NCBI RefSeq assembly: GCF_022369475.1
Contig: NZ_CP059600.1
Location: 1,116,001 to 1,180,000 of the forward strand
Origin: Campylobacter sp. RM12651
GTDB taxonomy: Bacteria; Campylobacterota; Campylobacteria; Campylobacterales; Campylobacteraceae
Length of the DNA: 64,000 bases
Reading direction: 5' to 3'
Every line of letters begins with the position of its first letter. Position 1 is the stretch's first letter. The position numbers and the translations under genes are program-made. A model generated the notes under the pieces. It ran no database searches. It had not been told where the DNA came from and saw only the letters and a list, made by a program, of their open reading frames with translations. Of this stretch, positions 44,214 through 53,913 are shown piece after piece.

Positions 44214-46970
44214 ATGGGTAGCTTTAATTATACTAATGATTTAGAATATCAAAATATAGCTATTCAAAGTGTTTTAAAAATATTTTCAAGTAATGATATA
44301 AAGGCAAATGTTAAAGAAATTCAAGAGTTTAATGGCATAAAAAATCAAAACTTTATAAATGATAACACTTATGATATTTGTATGCAAACAGGCACAGGTA
44401 AAACCTACACTTACACAAAAACTATGTTTATGCTAAATGAAGCTTATGGATATGATAGCTTTATAGTGCTTGTGCCAACTTTAGCTATTAAATCAGGGAC
44501 TAAAAGTTTTTTTGAGCTATCACGCCAACATTTTATAGATGAGTTTAAAAAAAGCTTAAGTTTTTACGAAGTAAAAAGCGAAAAATCAAGTAAAAAAGAG
44601 CAAATGCCACAAAGCATAAAAGATTTTTGCAATCACGATGATAAAGCTTCTATAAGAGTGCTTTTAATAAATGCAGGGATGCTCAATTCAGATACTTTTA
44701 AAAAAGAATTTGAAAGCAATCTTTTTGATAAATTTTTTAGCATATTTCCCGCATTAGCAGATACTAAAAGTATTTTAATCGTTGATGAGCCACATAAATT
44801 TGATAAAGCAAGTAAAACTTGGGAGAATGTTTTAAAACTAAAACCACAATTTATATTAAGATATGGAGCGACTTTTAAAGAAAACTCAAACCTACTTTAT
44901 AATCTAACCCCACTTAAAGCCTTTAATGATAATTTGGTTAAAGGTGTAAAAACTTTCGTGCAAGAATTTGAAATAGGAAATAAAGCTTATATTAAACTTC
45001 AAGATATAGTAGATAATGAAGCTATTTTTTGTGATGATAAAAAGCGTGAGTTTAGACTTAGCAAGGGGCAAAATTTCGCTTGTTTTTATGATTTTTTAGA
45101 TATTTTCGTGCAAGATTTAAGTAAGCAAAAAGTACTTTTATCAAATGGCGTAGAGCTAATTAAAGATAAAAAATTTAATCCTTTTAGCTTTAATGATGAT
45201 TTAGCTAAGCAAATGATAAATGCTTGTTTAGATGAGCATTTTAAGTTAGAGCGAGAGTTTTTAAATCAAAAGATAAAATTAAAGCCTTTAAGCTTATTTT
45301 TTATAGATGATATAAATTCTTATCGTGGAGAAAACGCAAGGCTAAAAGAATATTTTGAAAAGGCATTAAAAAGCAAACTAGAAGAAGAATTAAAGCTTGG
45401 CACAGGATTTTATAAAGAATATTTACAAAAATCTTTAAACGATATTAGCCTTACTCACGGCGGTTATTTTTCAAAAGATAATAGCGATAAAGATGATAAA
45501 ATAGAGCAAGAAATAAATGAGATTTTGCACGATAAAATGAGCCTACTTAGTCTTAATAATACTAGAAGATTTATATTTTCAAAATGGACACTTAAAGAAG
45601 GTTGGGATAATCCAAATGTATTTAATATTTGCAAACTTAGAAGTAGCGGAAGTGAGATAAGTAAGCTTCAAGAAGTTGGGCGTGGGCTTAGGCTTCCTGT
45701 TGATGAATACGGCAATAGAATTACTAATAAAGAATATTATTTAAATTATTTCGTAGATGCTAGTGAGAGTGATTTTACTCAAAAACTTATAAATGAAATT
45801 AAGATATGTGATGAGTGTTTTGATATAAAAATAGATGATTTATTAGATGAGAAAATTTATAAAATAATTTTAAGTGAATATGATTTAGATGAAGATTTGA
45901 TTTATGATGAGCTTTTAGAATGCGGTGTTATAAACAAGCGAAGTAAGATAATAAATGTAGATATTTTAAAAGCAAAATATCCAAAAGCATTTAGCAAAAA
46001 TAACATTAAAAAAGGCAAGATTAAAAACTCTAATGAATTAGAAAATAAAGTAAAAATCAAAACTAATTTATATCCACAAATCAAGGCTTTATGGGAAGAA
46101 ATAAACAAAAAAGTATTTTTAAAATACGATGCCATTGAAAATGTGTTTTTAGCTAATTTTAAAGAGTTTTTAAAAGAATTTAAAGCAAAAGATAATTCAA
46201 GTTATATAAAAATTACACAATTAAGCGTAAATAATAATCAATTAAAAAGCCAAAAAGATATTTTAAATAATAAAATAAATATAAAAACTCTAAATTATGG
46301 AGAGTTTTTGCTAGGACTTAGCACAAAATTAGGTCTTAATCTAAACACTTTACATAAAGCCTTTTATGAGTTAATGAAAGATGGTTTATTTAACATAAAT
46401 GATTATTTAAATGAGCCTAGTTTGAATGCTATTTGTAAGGAATTTAATTTTTATCTTTTAAGTAATTCTAATAGGCTTTTTAGCATATCTTACGAAGAGT
46501 TTTCACACCACATTCATCCTACCAAAATCACTAATGAAAAAGGTGAAATATTAAATGAAATAAATGCTAGTGATATAGGTGTTTTAGGTGGAGATGAATT
46601 AGCAAATAATACCTTTTTATACGAGCAGATTTTTTATGATAGTAAAATTGAGCAAGAGATAATAAAAGAAGATATAAAAAGCATACAAGTCTTTATGAAA
46701 ATACCTAAAAACTCATTAAAAATCCCTGTAGTAGGTGGATTTAGTTATTCACCTGATTTTGCTTATGTATTAAAAGATGATAAAGAAAATATCCATTATT
46801 TTGTGCTTGAAAGTAAAGGCGTAGATAGTAAAATCAATCTAAGAAGTGATGAAAATGCGAAAATTACTAACGCAGAAAGTCTTTTTAAAGGTATAAATAT
46901 TACCTTTGAAAAACAATTTAATAATGATAAATTGGAAACAATCATAAAAAATATAATCAATAAAAAATAA
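44214..46970 (+). CDS. res: Type III restriction endonuclease subunit Res
   Basis: 918 residues. SF2 helicase motor with Walker A CMQTGTGKTYTY at about residue 57-68, DEPH box in ILIVDEPHKF near 190, and motif VI EVGRGLRLPVDEYG; C-terminal PD-(D/E)xK nuclease in YSPDFAYVLKDD...HYFVLESKG at about 845-868. It needs Mod for target recognition and cuts after ATP-driven communication between two sites. Full length with no disruption. Followed by a long hairpin. Confidence 0.93.
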   Translation: MGSFNYTNDLEYQNIAIQSVLKIFSSNDIKANVKEIQEFNGIKNQNFINDNTYDICMQTGTGKTYTYTKTMFMLNEAYGYDSFIVLVPTLAIKSGTKSFFELSRQHFIDEFKKSLSFYEVKSEKSSKKEQMPQSIKDFCNHDDKASIRVLLINAGMLNSDTFKKEFESNLFDKFFSIFPALADTKSILIVDEPHKFDKASKTWENVLKLKPQFILRYGATFKENSNLLYNLTPLKAFNDNLVKGVKTFVQEFEIGNKAYIKLQDIVDNEAIFCDDKKREFRLSKGQNFACFYDFLDIFVQDLSKQKVLLSNGVELIKDKKFNPFSFNDDLAKQMINACLDEHFKLEREFLNQKIKLKPLSLFFIDDINSYRGENARLKEYFEKALKSKLEEELKLGTGFYKEYLQKSLNDISLTHGGYFSKDNSDKDDKIEQEINEILHDKMSLLSLNNTRRFIFSKWTLKEGWDNPNVFNICKLRSSGSEISKLQEVGRGLRLPVDEYGNRITNKEYYLNYFVDASESDFTQKLINEIKICDECFDIKIDDLLDEKIYKIILSEYDLDEDLIYDELLECGVINKRSKIINVDILKAKYPKAFSKNNIKKGKIKNSNELENKVKIKTNLYPQIKALWEEINKKVFLKYDAIENVFLANFKEFLKEFKAKDNSSYIKITQLSVNNNQLKSQKDILNNKINIKTLNYGEFLLGLSTKLGLNLNTLHKAFYELMKDGLFNINDYLNEPSLNAICKEFNFYLLSNSNRLFSISYEEFSHHIHPTKITNEKGEILNEINASDIGVLGGDELANNTFLYEQIFYDSKIEQEIIKEDIKSIQVFMKIPKNSLKIPVVGGFSYSPDFAYVLKDDKENIHYFVLESKGVDSKINLRSDENAKITNAESLFKGINITFEKQFNNDKLETIIKNIINKK

Positions 46971-46974
46971 TTAA

Positions 46975-47008
46975 TCTAATTTAAATTCCTTAAAGGATTT
47001 AAATTAGA
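46975..47008 (+). terminator. Terminator hairpin after res
   Basis: Long imperfect inverted repeat tctaatttaaat(t)cc / ggatttaaattaga, one base bulged, with a short loop, five bases beyond the res stop. Confidence 0.6.
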
Positions 47009-47088
47009 ATACAAGATTATATTAAAAATATGGAGTGTTAAATACTTTCTTTTATTAAAGAATTAATAAAAAATCTTTATTTGTTGGT

Positions 47089-47658
47089 TTGAGTTTAGCG
47101 TTTTTTATCATTGCTATTTTCGTTTTTTTAATGCTTGTTCAGTATTCATACGATATCTATAGTAAATACTTTAGTTCAACTTATGATAAATTTCTTAAAA
47201 CCAAAAAAGAGCTTTGCTCTCTTGAAAGGCAATTAGAAGTAGAAGGCTATTTATTATTTTGGGATTTTAAAAATGAGTATACAAATTATAAATATGATTA
47301 TTCTAAAAGCGAATATAAATGTAATTTAGAAAAAGAAGAAAAATATAAAAGAGCAATTGTAAATTATTTTAAATTAAGTAATGCAAAAATATATGAAGTG
47401 CAAAATTATAATAGCATTGATGAAGTTAAATCTCTTAAAACTCTAGATAGTTTAGAATTAAAAGAAGTTAATGAATTTAACAATAATCTAGTATTTTTTG
47501 AAAAAAGATTTTTTGATAAAAATTCATTTCAATTTATAGATGGATATAAAATGTATGTAATTTTATATAACTCATATACTAAGGAAAAAGAAGAGAGAGA
47601 ATATTATATAGATGGGTGTGGTTATGTAACCCCAAAATATAAAATAAAATACAATTAA
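47089..47658 (+). CDS. Unknown single-span membrane protein
   Basis: Not recognised. The frame from the TTG at 47089 codes 189 residues: an N-terminal membrane helix (LAFFIIAIFVFLMLVQY), then a hydrophilic region rich in Lys, Glu, Tyr and Asn. No ATG is in frame; the frame is open back to 47059 and starts at a stop, so the true start is uncertain and the N-terminus may have been damaged by a small indel. No clear ribosome site. It lies between the type III system and ackA, each side closed by hairpins, so it looks like a single-gene unit. Confidence 0.5.
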   Translation: MSLAFFIIAIFVFLMLVQYSYDIYSKYFSSTYDKFLKTKKELCSLERQLEVEGYLLFWDFKNEYTNYKYDYSKSEYKCNLEKEEKYKRAIVNYFKLSNAKIYEVQNYNSIDEVKSLKTLDSLELKEVNEFNNNLVFFEKRFFDKNSFQFIDGYKMYVILYNSYTKEKEEREYYIDGCGYVTPKYKIKYN

Positions 47659-47673
47659 GAAGATATAATGGCA

Positions 47674-47712
47674 GTAAAACTACAAATAATGTTTAATTAT
47701 TTATAGTTTTAC
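47674..47712. terminator. Stem-loop between the membrane protein and ackA
   Basis: Nine-base perfect arms gtaaaacta / tagttttac enclosing a 21-base AT-rich loop, between two convergent genes. Confidence 0.4.
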
Positions 47713-47732
47713 AAGAATTTAAATCAATAGGA

Positions 47733-48902
47733 TTAAATAAGTTCCATTGTTTGTTTTACTATTGATAATTCTTCGTTAGTTGGAATAACTAAAATTGGGT
47801 ATTTTGAATCAGCTTTTGCTATATTTCTAGCTACTTTTTCACGCTTAGCATTTTTTTCTTCATCAATGCTAAAGCCAAGATGTGCAAGTTGCTTACAAAC
47901 CGCAGCTCTCATTAAATCATCATTTTCACCAATACCTGCTGTAAAAATTAGAGCCTTAGCAGGAGTTACTGCAAGGTATGAGCCTATGTATTTTGCAATT
48001 CTATAGCAAAACATATCAAATGCTAATTTTGCTTTTTTATCACCATTTTGCATTTTTTCTTCAATTTCACGCATATCATTTGCACCACAAATTCCTAATA
48101 AACCACTTTGTTTATTGCAAATTTTATCAAGTTCAGCAATGCTTAAACATTTATTATATGCTAAATAAAATAAAGCTCCAGCATCAATATCCCCACATCT
48201 AGTTCCCATCATTAATCCTTCAAGTGGAGTAAGACCCATTGAAGTATCAACGCATTTACCATCTTTAATAGCACTAATACTTGCACCATTTCCTAAGTGA
48301 GCTGTAATTGCATCTATGTTTTTAATACCTAAGAATTTTTCTGCTTCACGAGTTACAAATTCATGAGATGTTCCATGAAAGCCGTATCTTCTAACGCCAT
48401 CTTCTTCATAATATTTATTAGCTATTGCATAGCGATATGCGATTTCTGGCATTGTTTGATGAAATGCTGTATCAAATACTGCTATATTTTTAACACTTGG
48501 AGCAAGATTTATAATTGTTTTAATTCCTGAAATATTTGCAGGATTATGTAAAGGTGCTAATTTTACTAATTCATCTAAAGCTTTTAAACATTTATCATCA
48601 ACTAATGTTGCTTTAATAAATTTATCTCCACCATGCACCACACGATGACCTACTGCTGCTAATTCATTAAAATCAGTTAAAAGTCCGCTTTTAGCAAATA
48701 AATCACGAACTACTTTTAAGCCATCTTCGTGATTATTTATGCCACCTAAATGCTCTAATTCTTTGCCATCAAATTTAATTTTTGCTCTTGAATTACTTTC
48801 TCCAATTTGCTCAACCAAACCACTCGCAACACTATCTTCATTAAAAAATAATTGGAATTTCAGTGAGCTTGAACCTGCATTTAAAACTAATATTTTTTTC
48901 AT
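47733..48902 (-). CDS. ackA: Acetate kinase
   Basis: 389 residues, full length. Motifs: VLNAGSSSLKFQLF, VGHRVVHGG, GFHGTSHEFV, AHLGNGASI and FTAGIGEND. It makes ATP and acetate from acetyl phosphate. It lies 20 bases downstream of pta on the same strand, so Pta-AckA are one unit. Confidence 0.96.
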   Translation of the reverse strand: MKKILVLNAGSSSLKFQLFFNEDSVASGLVEQIGESNSRAKIKFDGKELEHLGGINNHEDGLKVVRDLFAKSGLLTDFNELAAVGHRVVHGGDKFIKATLVDDKCLKALDELVKLAPLHNPANISGIKTIINLAPSVKNIAVFDTAFHQTMPEIAYRYAIANKYYEEDGVRRYGFHGTSHEFVTREAEKFLGIKNIDAITAHLGNGASISAIKDGKCVDTSMGLTPLEGLMMGTRCGDIDAGALFYLAYNKCLSIAELDKICNKQSGLLGICGANDMREIEEKMQNGDKKAKLAFDMFCYRIAKYIGSYLAVTPAKALIFTAGIGENDDLMRAAVCKQLAHLGFSIDEEKNAKREKVARNIAKADSKYPILVIPTNEELSIVKQTMELI

Positions 48903-48922
48903 AATTTTTCCTTTTTTATAAT

Positions 48923-50377
48923 TTATTGTGCTTGAATTGCACTAATTAAGCATGTATTTACAATATCTTCAACCAAACAACCCCTACTTAAATCATTAAT
49001 AGGTTTGTTTAAACCTTGCAAAACAGGACCAACCGCAATAGCCCCTGCACTTCTTTGCACTGCTTTATAAGCTATATTTCCTGCATTTAAATCAGGGAAT
49101 ACAAATACATTTGCCTTTCCTGCTACTTTGCTATCAGGCATTTTTTTACTTGCTGTTGCAATATCTACTGCTGCGTCAAATTGTATAGGACCATCATAAT
49201 TTAATCCCTCATAAGATTTTGCTAATTCGCACGCTTGTTTTACTAAATCAACGCTTACTCCACTACCGCTATTTGCAGTTGAATAAGATAGCATTGCAAC
49301 TCTTGGCTCAAAACCAAAAGCCTTATAAGTAGCCGCACTAACACTTGCAATTTCGGCTAGATTTTCAGGAGTTGGATTAGGATTTACCGCACAATCAGCA
49401 AAATACCAAACCTTATCACTTAAGCACATAAAAAATCCACCACTTACACTCTTAACACCTGGTTTAGTTTTAACTATTTGAAGAGCTGGGCGAATTGTAT
49501 CAGCAGTTGAACATGCAGCCCCACTAACCATAGCATCAGCGTAGCCTAAATGCACTAATAAAGTTCCAAAATAATTTCTATCTTTTATAAGTTCTTTTGC
49601 TTGCTCAAGGCTCATTCCCTTTGATTTTCTAGCTTCATAAAGTGCATTTGCACATTCATCATCTAATGATGAATTACCTGGATTATAAGTCTTAACATCA
49701 TCTAAATCTATACCTAAATCACTAGCTTTTTGTGCTATTTCTTTATTGTTTCCTAAGATAATTAATTTAACAGCTTTACCTTCTAATAAAATACTAGCAG
49801 CCTTTAAAATACGCTCGTCATTTCCTTCTGGTAAAACTATGGTTTTAACATTTTCTTTAGCCTTGCTCTCTAGCATAACTTCAAATGCCATTGGGCTTAT
49901 ATAATCAGGTTTTTTAAGATTTAATAACTCATCTAAGCTTGTATTTTCATTATATAAACTTGCGTATTTATGATGAATTTTAGCAAACTCAAATTTGGTT
50001 AAATCATTATCAATTACATAATTTAAATTAAGCTCTTTACTTAGTTTTAAATTTATCCAAAAAGTATCAAGACCACCAAAAACTCCAAAACTAGCAACTA
50101 ATACAAAATCATATTTAGCTTTTAATTCATTAACTTTAATGATTATATTTTTATAAAAAGTATTTTCATTTTTCAAATACTCTTTAACGCCTGTTGCACT
50201 ATCATATAAGTATTCAGTTTTTATATTATGCTCTTTTGATAATTTATTTAAACCACACACCCCGTCTTCACAAGCAAGTGCTTGGAAAACAACAATATTT
50301 GAATATTTTTTTGATAATTTTATAGCAAGATTATCTAAACTTTCCCTGCTTTGTTTTTGAAAGTAAATCGCATTCAT
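48923..50377 (-). CDS. pta: Phosphate acetyltransferase
   Basis: 484 residues. The C-terminal ~325 residues are the PTA/PTB catalytic domain (KTIVLPEGNDERILKAA, DAMVSGAACSTADTIRPALQ, GGFFMCLSDK, VFVFPDLNAGNIAYKAVQR). The N-terminal ~150 residues resemble the degenerate P-loop-like regulatory domain of long Pta but without a visible Walker A. It converts acetyl-CoA and phosphate to acetyl phosphate. Confidence 0.94.
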   Translation of the reverse strand: MNAIYFQKQSRESLDNLAIKLSKKYSNIVVFQALACEDGVCGLNKLSKEHNIKTEYLYDSATGVKEYLKNENTFYKNIIIKVNELKAKYDFVLVASFGVFGGLDTFWINLKLSKELNLNYVIDNDLTKFEFAKIHHKYASLYNENTSLDELLNLKKPDYISPMAFEVMLESKAKENVKTIVLPEGNDERILKAASILLEGKAVKLIILGNNKEIAQKASDLGIDLDDVKTYNPGNSSLDDECANALYEARKSKGMSLEQAKELIKDRNYFGTLLVHLGYADAMVSGAACSTADTIRPALQIVKTKPGVKSVSGGFFMCLSDKVWYFADCAVNPNPTPENLAEIASVSAATYKAFGFEPRVAMLSYSTANSGSGVSVDLVKQACELAKSYEGLNYDGPIQFDAAVDIATASKKMPDSKVAGKANVFVFPDLNAGNIAYKAVQRSAGAIAVGPVLQGLNKPINDLSRGCLVEDIVNTCLISAIQAQ

Positions 50378-50446
50378 TGCTACTCCTTCATTGATTAAAT
50401 TTCGCTAGAGTATATGCCTAAAATATTAATAAATAAGGAAGAAAAT

Positions 50447-51124
50447 ATGAAAAAAAGTTACATAAAATATTTTGTTTTCTCTTTGTTAATTTCAGGTTGT
50501 GGTTTGGCTGATCCGCAAATGGATATGAAAGCTCCAACATATGTAGAGCAAATTGAACCTAAGGCTGATAATAATTTAGGAAGTCCAGGCTCACTTTTTG
50601 GAAAAGGCTCTAATCCACTTTTTAGCGATAATAAAGCTATGAATGTAAATGATATAGTTACGATAATTATTAAAGAAGACACAAGCCAAAGTAGCAAAGC
50701 TAGTAAAAGCACGAATAAATCTTCTAATGCTAATTTAAATTCCGGAGTTTTTGCAGGATTATTATCAAGTCTTAATAAATCAGCAGATATTGGCTTTCAA
50801 ACAAAAAATAATTCAGACTTTAGTGGTAGCGGTCAAGCTAGTAGAAATGAAAAATTTCAAACAACAATTAGTGCTAGAGTAATAAAGGTATTGGCTAATG
50901 GAAATTATTTTATTGAAGGAAAAAGACAATTATTAATAAACGGAGAAAAACAAATCGTTCAAATCTCTGGAGTAATTAGACCTTATGATATAACAGGTCA
51001 AAACACAATTGAGAGCAAATACATAGCAGACGCTAAAATACTTTATTCAACTCAAGGCGAAATTGATAAAGCTACTAAAAAACCTTGGGGAACAAAAGCA
51101 GTTGAAACTATTTGGCCTTTTTAA
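50447..51124 (+). CDS. flgH: Flagellar L-ring lipoprotein FlgH
   Basis: 225 residues from the ATG at 50447, chosen because it follows aaggaag at the right spacing and yields a proper lipoprotein signal (MKKSYIKYFVFSLLISGCG, lipobox LISG-C). An upstream ATG at 50414 would add 11 residues and spoil the signal. Family motifs: GSLFGKGSNPLFSDNKAMNVNDIVTIII, ARVIKVLANGNYFIEGKR, ISGVIRPYDI. It forms the outer-membrane ring of the flagellar basal body. No sigma-54 type promoter was obvious to me upstream. Confidence 0.94.
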   Translation: MKKSYIKYFVFSLLISGCGLADPQMDMKAPTYVEQIEPKADNNLGSPGSLFGKGSNPLFSDNKAMNVNDIVTIIIKEDTSQSSKASKSTNKSSNANLNSGVFAGLLSSLNKSADIGFQTKNNSDFSGSGQASRNEKFQTTISARVIKVLANGNYFIEGKRQLLINGEKQIVQISGVIRPYDITGQNTIESKYIADAKILYSTQGEIDKATKKPWGTKAVETIWPF

Positions 51125-51141
51125 CCTTGATTTAAGGTTAA
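51121..51141. terminator. Bidirectional terminator between flgH and the AtpZ-like gene
   Basis: Arms ttaacctt / aaggttaa with a five-base loop; the left arm contains the flgH stop codon. On the plus strand it is followed by aaaagacttt. Confidence 0.7.
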
Positions 51142-51148
51142 AAAGACT

Positions 51149-51394
51149 TTATTTCTTATCATCTTCGTTGATTTTTAATAATAATTTATAAGCCTTATAT
51201 ACATTTGAAATTGCAGCTGCTATTCCAAACGCAAGTCCTACGAAAAATAAAGGCTTATAAATCTTAGCTAGTAAAAGCCCTAAGCCAACGCCAATTAGCA
51301 CTGCAACTACAATGCTAATACCTAAGCTTAGATGATTTGCAGCATCTATTACACTTTTTACTTTTTTAGCTCTTTTATTTTCTTCGTTATGCAC
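51149..51394 (-). CDS. AtpZ/AtpI-family small membrane protein
   Basis: About 81 residues from a GTG at 51394, chosen because an aaaagg ribosome site lies six bases upstream; an in-frame ATG at 51415 would add seven residues but has no ribosome site. Contains two membrane helices (ISIVVAVLIGVGLGLLLA and PLFFVGLAFGIAAAISNVY), the layout of AtpZ/AtpI proteins that assist F1Fo ATP synthase assembly or carry Mg2+/Ca2+. It overlaps the end of hemL by eight bases. Role inferred from family only. Confidence 0.7.
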   Translation of the reverse strand: MHNEENKRAKKVKSVIDAANHLSLGISIVVAVLIGVGLGLLLAKIYKPLFFVGLAFGIAAAISNVYKAYKLLLKINEDDKK

Positions 51395-52664
51395 GAATAG
51401 CCTTTTTGAACGCATTTATAAATATTTCAAGCTCTTTATCTTCAAACTTAGAGCAAATAAATGCAGTTTCATAGGTTGATGGTGCAAGATTTACTCCATT
51501 TTCTAGCATAATTTTATGAAATCTTGAAAACTTAGCTGTATCACTTGTCTTAGCGTCATCGTAATTTAATGGGTATTTTTCATTAAAGAAAAATCCTAAC
51601 ATTGAACCTATATTTTTAGCTACAAAAGGCACTCCTGCACTTTTACTCTCATCTAGCATAGCATTAATTGCATTTTTTGCCCATTTATCACATTTTTTAT
51701 AAATATCATCGTTTAATTGCTCAAGATTTGCAATACCTGCTGCCATTGCAAGTGGATTTCCGCTTAGCGTTCCTGCTTGATATACTCCGCCTAGTGGGCT
51801 TAGAAGTTGCATAATTTCTTTTTTTGCAGCATAAGCTCCAACAGGAAGTCCCCCACCAATAACCTTACCAAAACAAACCATATCAGGCACAACTTTATAA
51901 ATCTCTAAAGCCCCACCTAAAGCAGCTCTAAAACCACTCATAACTTCATCAAAAATCAAAACGATTTTTAATTCATCACAAAGCTTTCTAAGGTCTTCTA
52001 AAAACTCTTTTTTAGCAGGGACAAAACCCATATTTCCTGCAATTGGTTCAATAATAATCACACCTATTTCACTACCATTACTCTTTGCTATAGCAATTTG
52101 CTCTTTTACGCTTTCTATATCATTGTATTTAGCTGTATAAGTATCTTTTACAGCGTTTTTACTAACTCCACTTGAGCTTGGAGTATTAAAAGTAGCCAAG
52201 CCACTTCCTGCATTTACTAAAAGCATATCAGCGTGTCCGTGATAACAACCATCAAATTTAATAAGCCCATCACGATTAGAATAAGCTCTTGCTAAGCGAA
52301 TTGCACTCATAGTAGCTTCTGTCCCACTATTTACAAATCTAATTTGCTCTATCGCAGGATACAATGATATAACTTTTTGTGCTAATTTGCTTTCAGCTAA
52401 TGTAGGAGCACCATAACTTGTGCCATCTTTTGCTGCATTAATAATAGCATTTGTTACATTTATATCAGCGTGTCCTAAAATGCAAGGCCCATAGCTTTGA
52501 ACTAAATCAAGGTATTTTTTATCTTCAATATCAATTATATAAGCACCATCGCCCTTTTTTATAAATACAGGCTCACTACCTACACTTTTAAACGCTCTTA
52601 CAGGAGAATTAACCCCACCTGCTATTAATGTTTGTGCTTGTGCGAAAGCTTCTTTATTTGTCAT
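51387..52664 (-). CDS. hemL: Glutamate-1-semialdehyde 2,1-aminomutase
   Basis: 425 residues, class III aminotransferase fold. Motifs: GGVNSPVRAFKSVG, FVNSGTEATMSAIRLAR, IFDEVMSGFR and the PLP lysine in FGKVIGGGLPVGA. It forms 5-aminolevulinate, the first committed tetrapyrrole precursor. Overlaps the upstream cytochrome gene by 11 bases. Confidence 0.96.
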   Translation of the reverse strand: MTNKEAFAQAQTLIAGGVNSPVRAFKSVGSEPVFIKKGDGAYIIDIEDKKYLDLVQSYGPCILGHADINVTNAIINAAKDGTSYGAPTLAESKLAQKVISLYPAIEQIRFVNSGTEATMSAIRLARAYSNRDGLIKFDGCYHGHADMLLVNAGSGLATFNTPSSSGVSKNAVKDTYTAKYNDIESVKEQIAIAKSNGSEIGVIIIEPIAGNMGFVPAKKEFLEDLRKLCDELKIVLIFDEVMSGFRAALGGALEIYKVVPDMVCFGKVIGGGLPVGAYAAKKEIMQLLSPLGGVYQAGTLSGNPLAMAAGIANLEQLNDDIYKKCDKWAKNAINAMLDESKSAGVPFVAKNIGSMLGFFFNEKYPLNYDDAKTSDTAKFSRFHKIMLENGVNLAPSTYETAFICSKFEDKELEIFINAFKKAIRA

Positions 52665-53007
52665 TTTTTTCTCCTTTTTTCTTGATATATAAGTATAAAT
52701 TTTTTATTTCTTCATTTGTTAAATAATAATTTGGCATTATATTTTTTGAACTTGTTTTACTAACTAAGGCTTTATAAAAATTCTCATAACTAATATTTTT
52801 AATACTAGGGATTATTACTTGAATGGTTTTTCCATTTTCTTTATAAGTAGCAAATATTTGCTCACTTCCATCAAGCCCGTGACATTTATCACAACCAATT
52901 CCCCTTGGGTTTTGATACAAGCTTAATTGATATTCATCTTTGCTTAAAAAATCACTATTAGCATAAACAAATACGCTAAAAACTAATAATATTAATTTTG
53001 ATTTCAT
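52654..53007 (-). CDS. Small periplasmic monoheme cytochrome c
   Basis: 117 residues. Signal peptide (MKSKLILLVFSVFVYANS), a single heme site GCDKCHG, and a class I-like C-terminal Met-containing segment (KNIMPNYYLTNEEIKNLYLYIKK). Probably shuttles electrons in the periplasm. In C. jejuni a comparable small cytochrome gene also lies next to hemL and folD. Partner unknown. Confidence 0.82.
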   Translation of the reverse strand: MKSKLILLVFSVFVYANSDFLSKDEYQLSLYQNPRGIGCDKCHGLDGSEQIFATYKENGKTIQVIIPSIKNISYENFYKALVSKTSSKNIMPNYYLTNEEIKNLYLYIKKKGEKNDK

Positions 53008-53067
53008 TTTATAATCCGTTGTTTTTAAGGGTTATAATACAATCTTTATTTTTATAAAGGTTACAAA

Positions 53068-53913
53068 TTGATACTAGATGGAAAAAAATTAAGCAAAGAA
53101 TTATACGCACAATTAAAACTCAAAATTAATGAGCTAAAAACCAAACCTTGCTTAGCTGTAATTTTAGTAGGAGATGATTATGCTAGTGGGGTTTATGTAA
53201 GAAGTAAATTAAAAGCTTGTAATGAATTAGGAATAATTAGTAAAGATTATAAGCTAGATAGTAGTATTAGCGAAGAAGAATTATTAAAAATCATAAGAGA
53301 TTTAAATGATGATGATGGTGTAGATGCTATCTTAGTGCAACTACCTTTACCAAATCATATCAATAAAGACAATATCATAAACGCTATAAATCCTATTAAA
53401 GATGTAGATGGTTTTACTCCACTTAATTTAGGTTTAGTTTTAGCGAATTTAAAACCACATTTTTATGCTTGCACCCCGCTTGGAATTGATATTTTGATGA
53501 AGCATTATGGTATCAGTGTAAAAGGCAAAAATATTTGCATAATAAACGATAGTATCATAGTAGGTCGCCCACTTGCTGCTATGATGATTAATGAAGGTGC
53601 AAGTGTTAGCGTATGCCACAAATATACAAAAGATTTAAAAGAGCATACTTTAAACGCTGATATTTTAATAAGTGCTACAGGTGTAATTCATCTAATAAAT
53701 GATGATTTTATAAAAGATGGAGCTATTTTAATTGATGTTGGGATTTGCAAAGAAATTGATGGCAAAAAACTATCAGGAGATTATCTTAAGACAAGTAATA
53801 AAGCTAGTATGATTACTCCAGTTCCTGGCGGAGTAGGACCTATGACTATTTATGCACTAATGCAAAACACATATGAAGCAAGATTAAAAAAGGAAGAAAA
53901 TGCAAGAAAATAA
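53068..53913 (+). CDS. folD: Methylenetetrahydrofolate dehydrogenase / cyclohydrolase FolD
   Basis: 281 residues. Starts at a TTG (53068) with aaagg about seven bases upstream; no ATG fits the family N-terminus (MILDGKKLSKEL). Motifs: VLVQLPLPNHI, DGFTPLNLG, NDSIIVGRPLAAMM, TPVPGGVGPMT. It interconverts folate-bound one-carbon units. Overlaps lepB by 14 bases. Confidence 0.95.
   Translation: MILDGKKLSKELYAQLKLKINELKTKPCLAVILVGDDYASGVYVRSKLKACNELGIISKDYKLDSSISEEELLKIIRDLNDDDGVDAILVQLPLPNHINKDNIINAINPIKDVDGFTPLNLGLVLANLKPHFYACTPLGIDILMKHYGISVKGKNICIINDSIIVGRPLAAMMINEGASVSVCHKYTKDLKEHTLNADILISATGVIHLINDDFIKDGAILIDVGICKEIDGKKLSGDYLKTSNKASMITPVPGGVGPMTIYALMQNTYEARLKKEENARK

Noticed and set aside
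47668-47706. Tiny frame starting MAVKLQIMFN after the 47089 gene
   Set aside because: Only 12 codons, no ribosome site, and it coincides with a stem-loop.
50414-50446. Upstream ATG as start of flgH
   Set aside because: It would bury the lipoprotein signal; the ATG at 50447 has a ribosome site and a proper lipobox.
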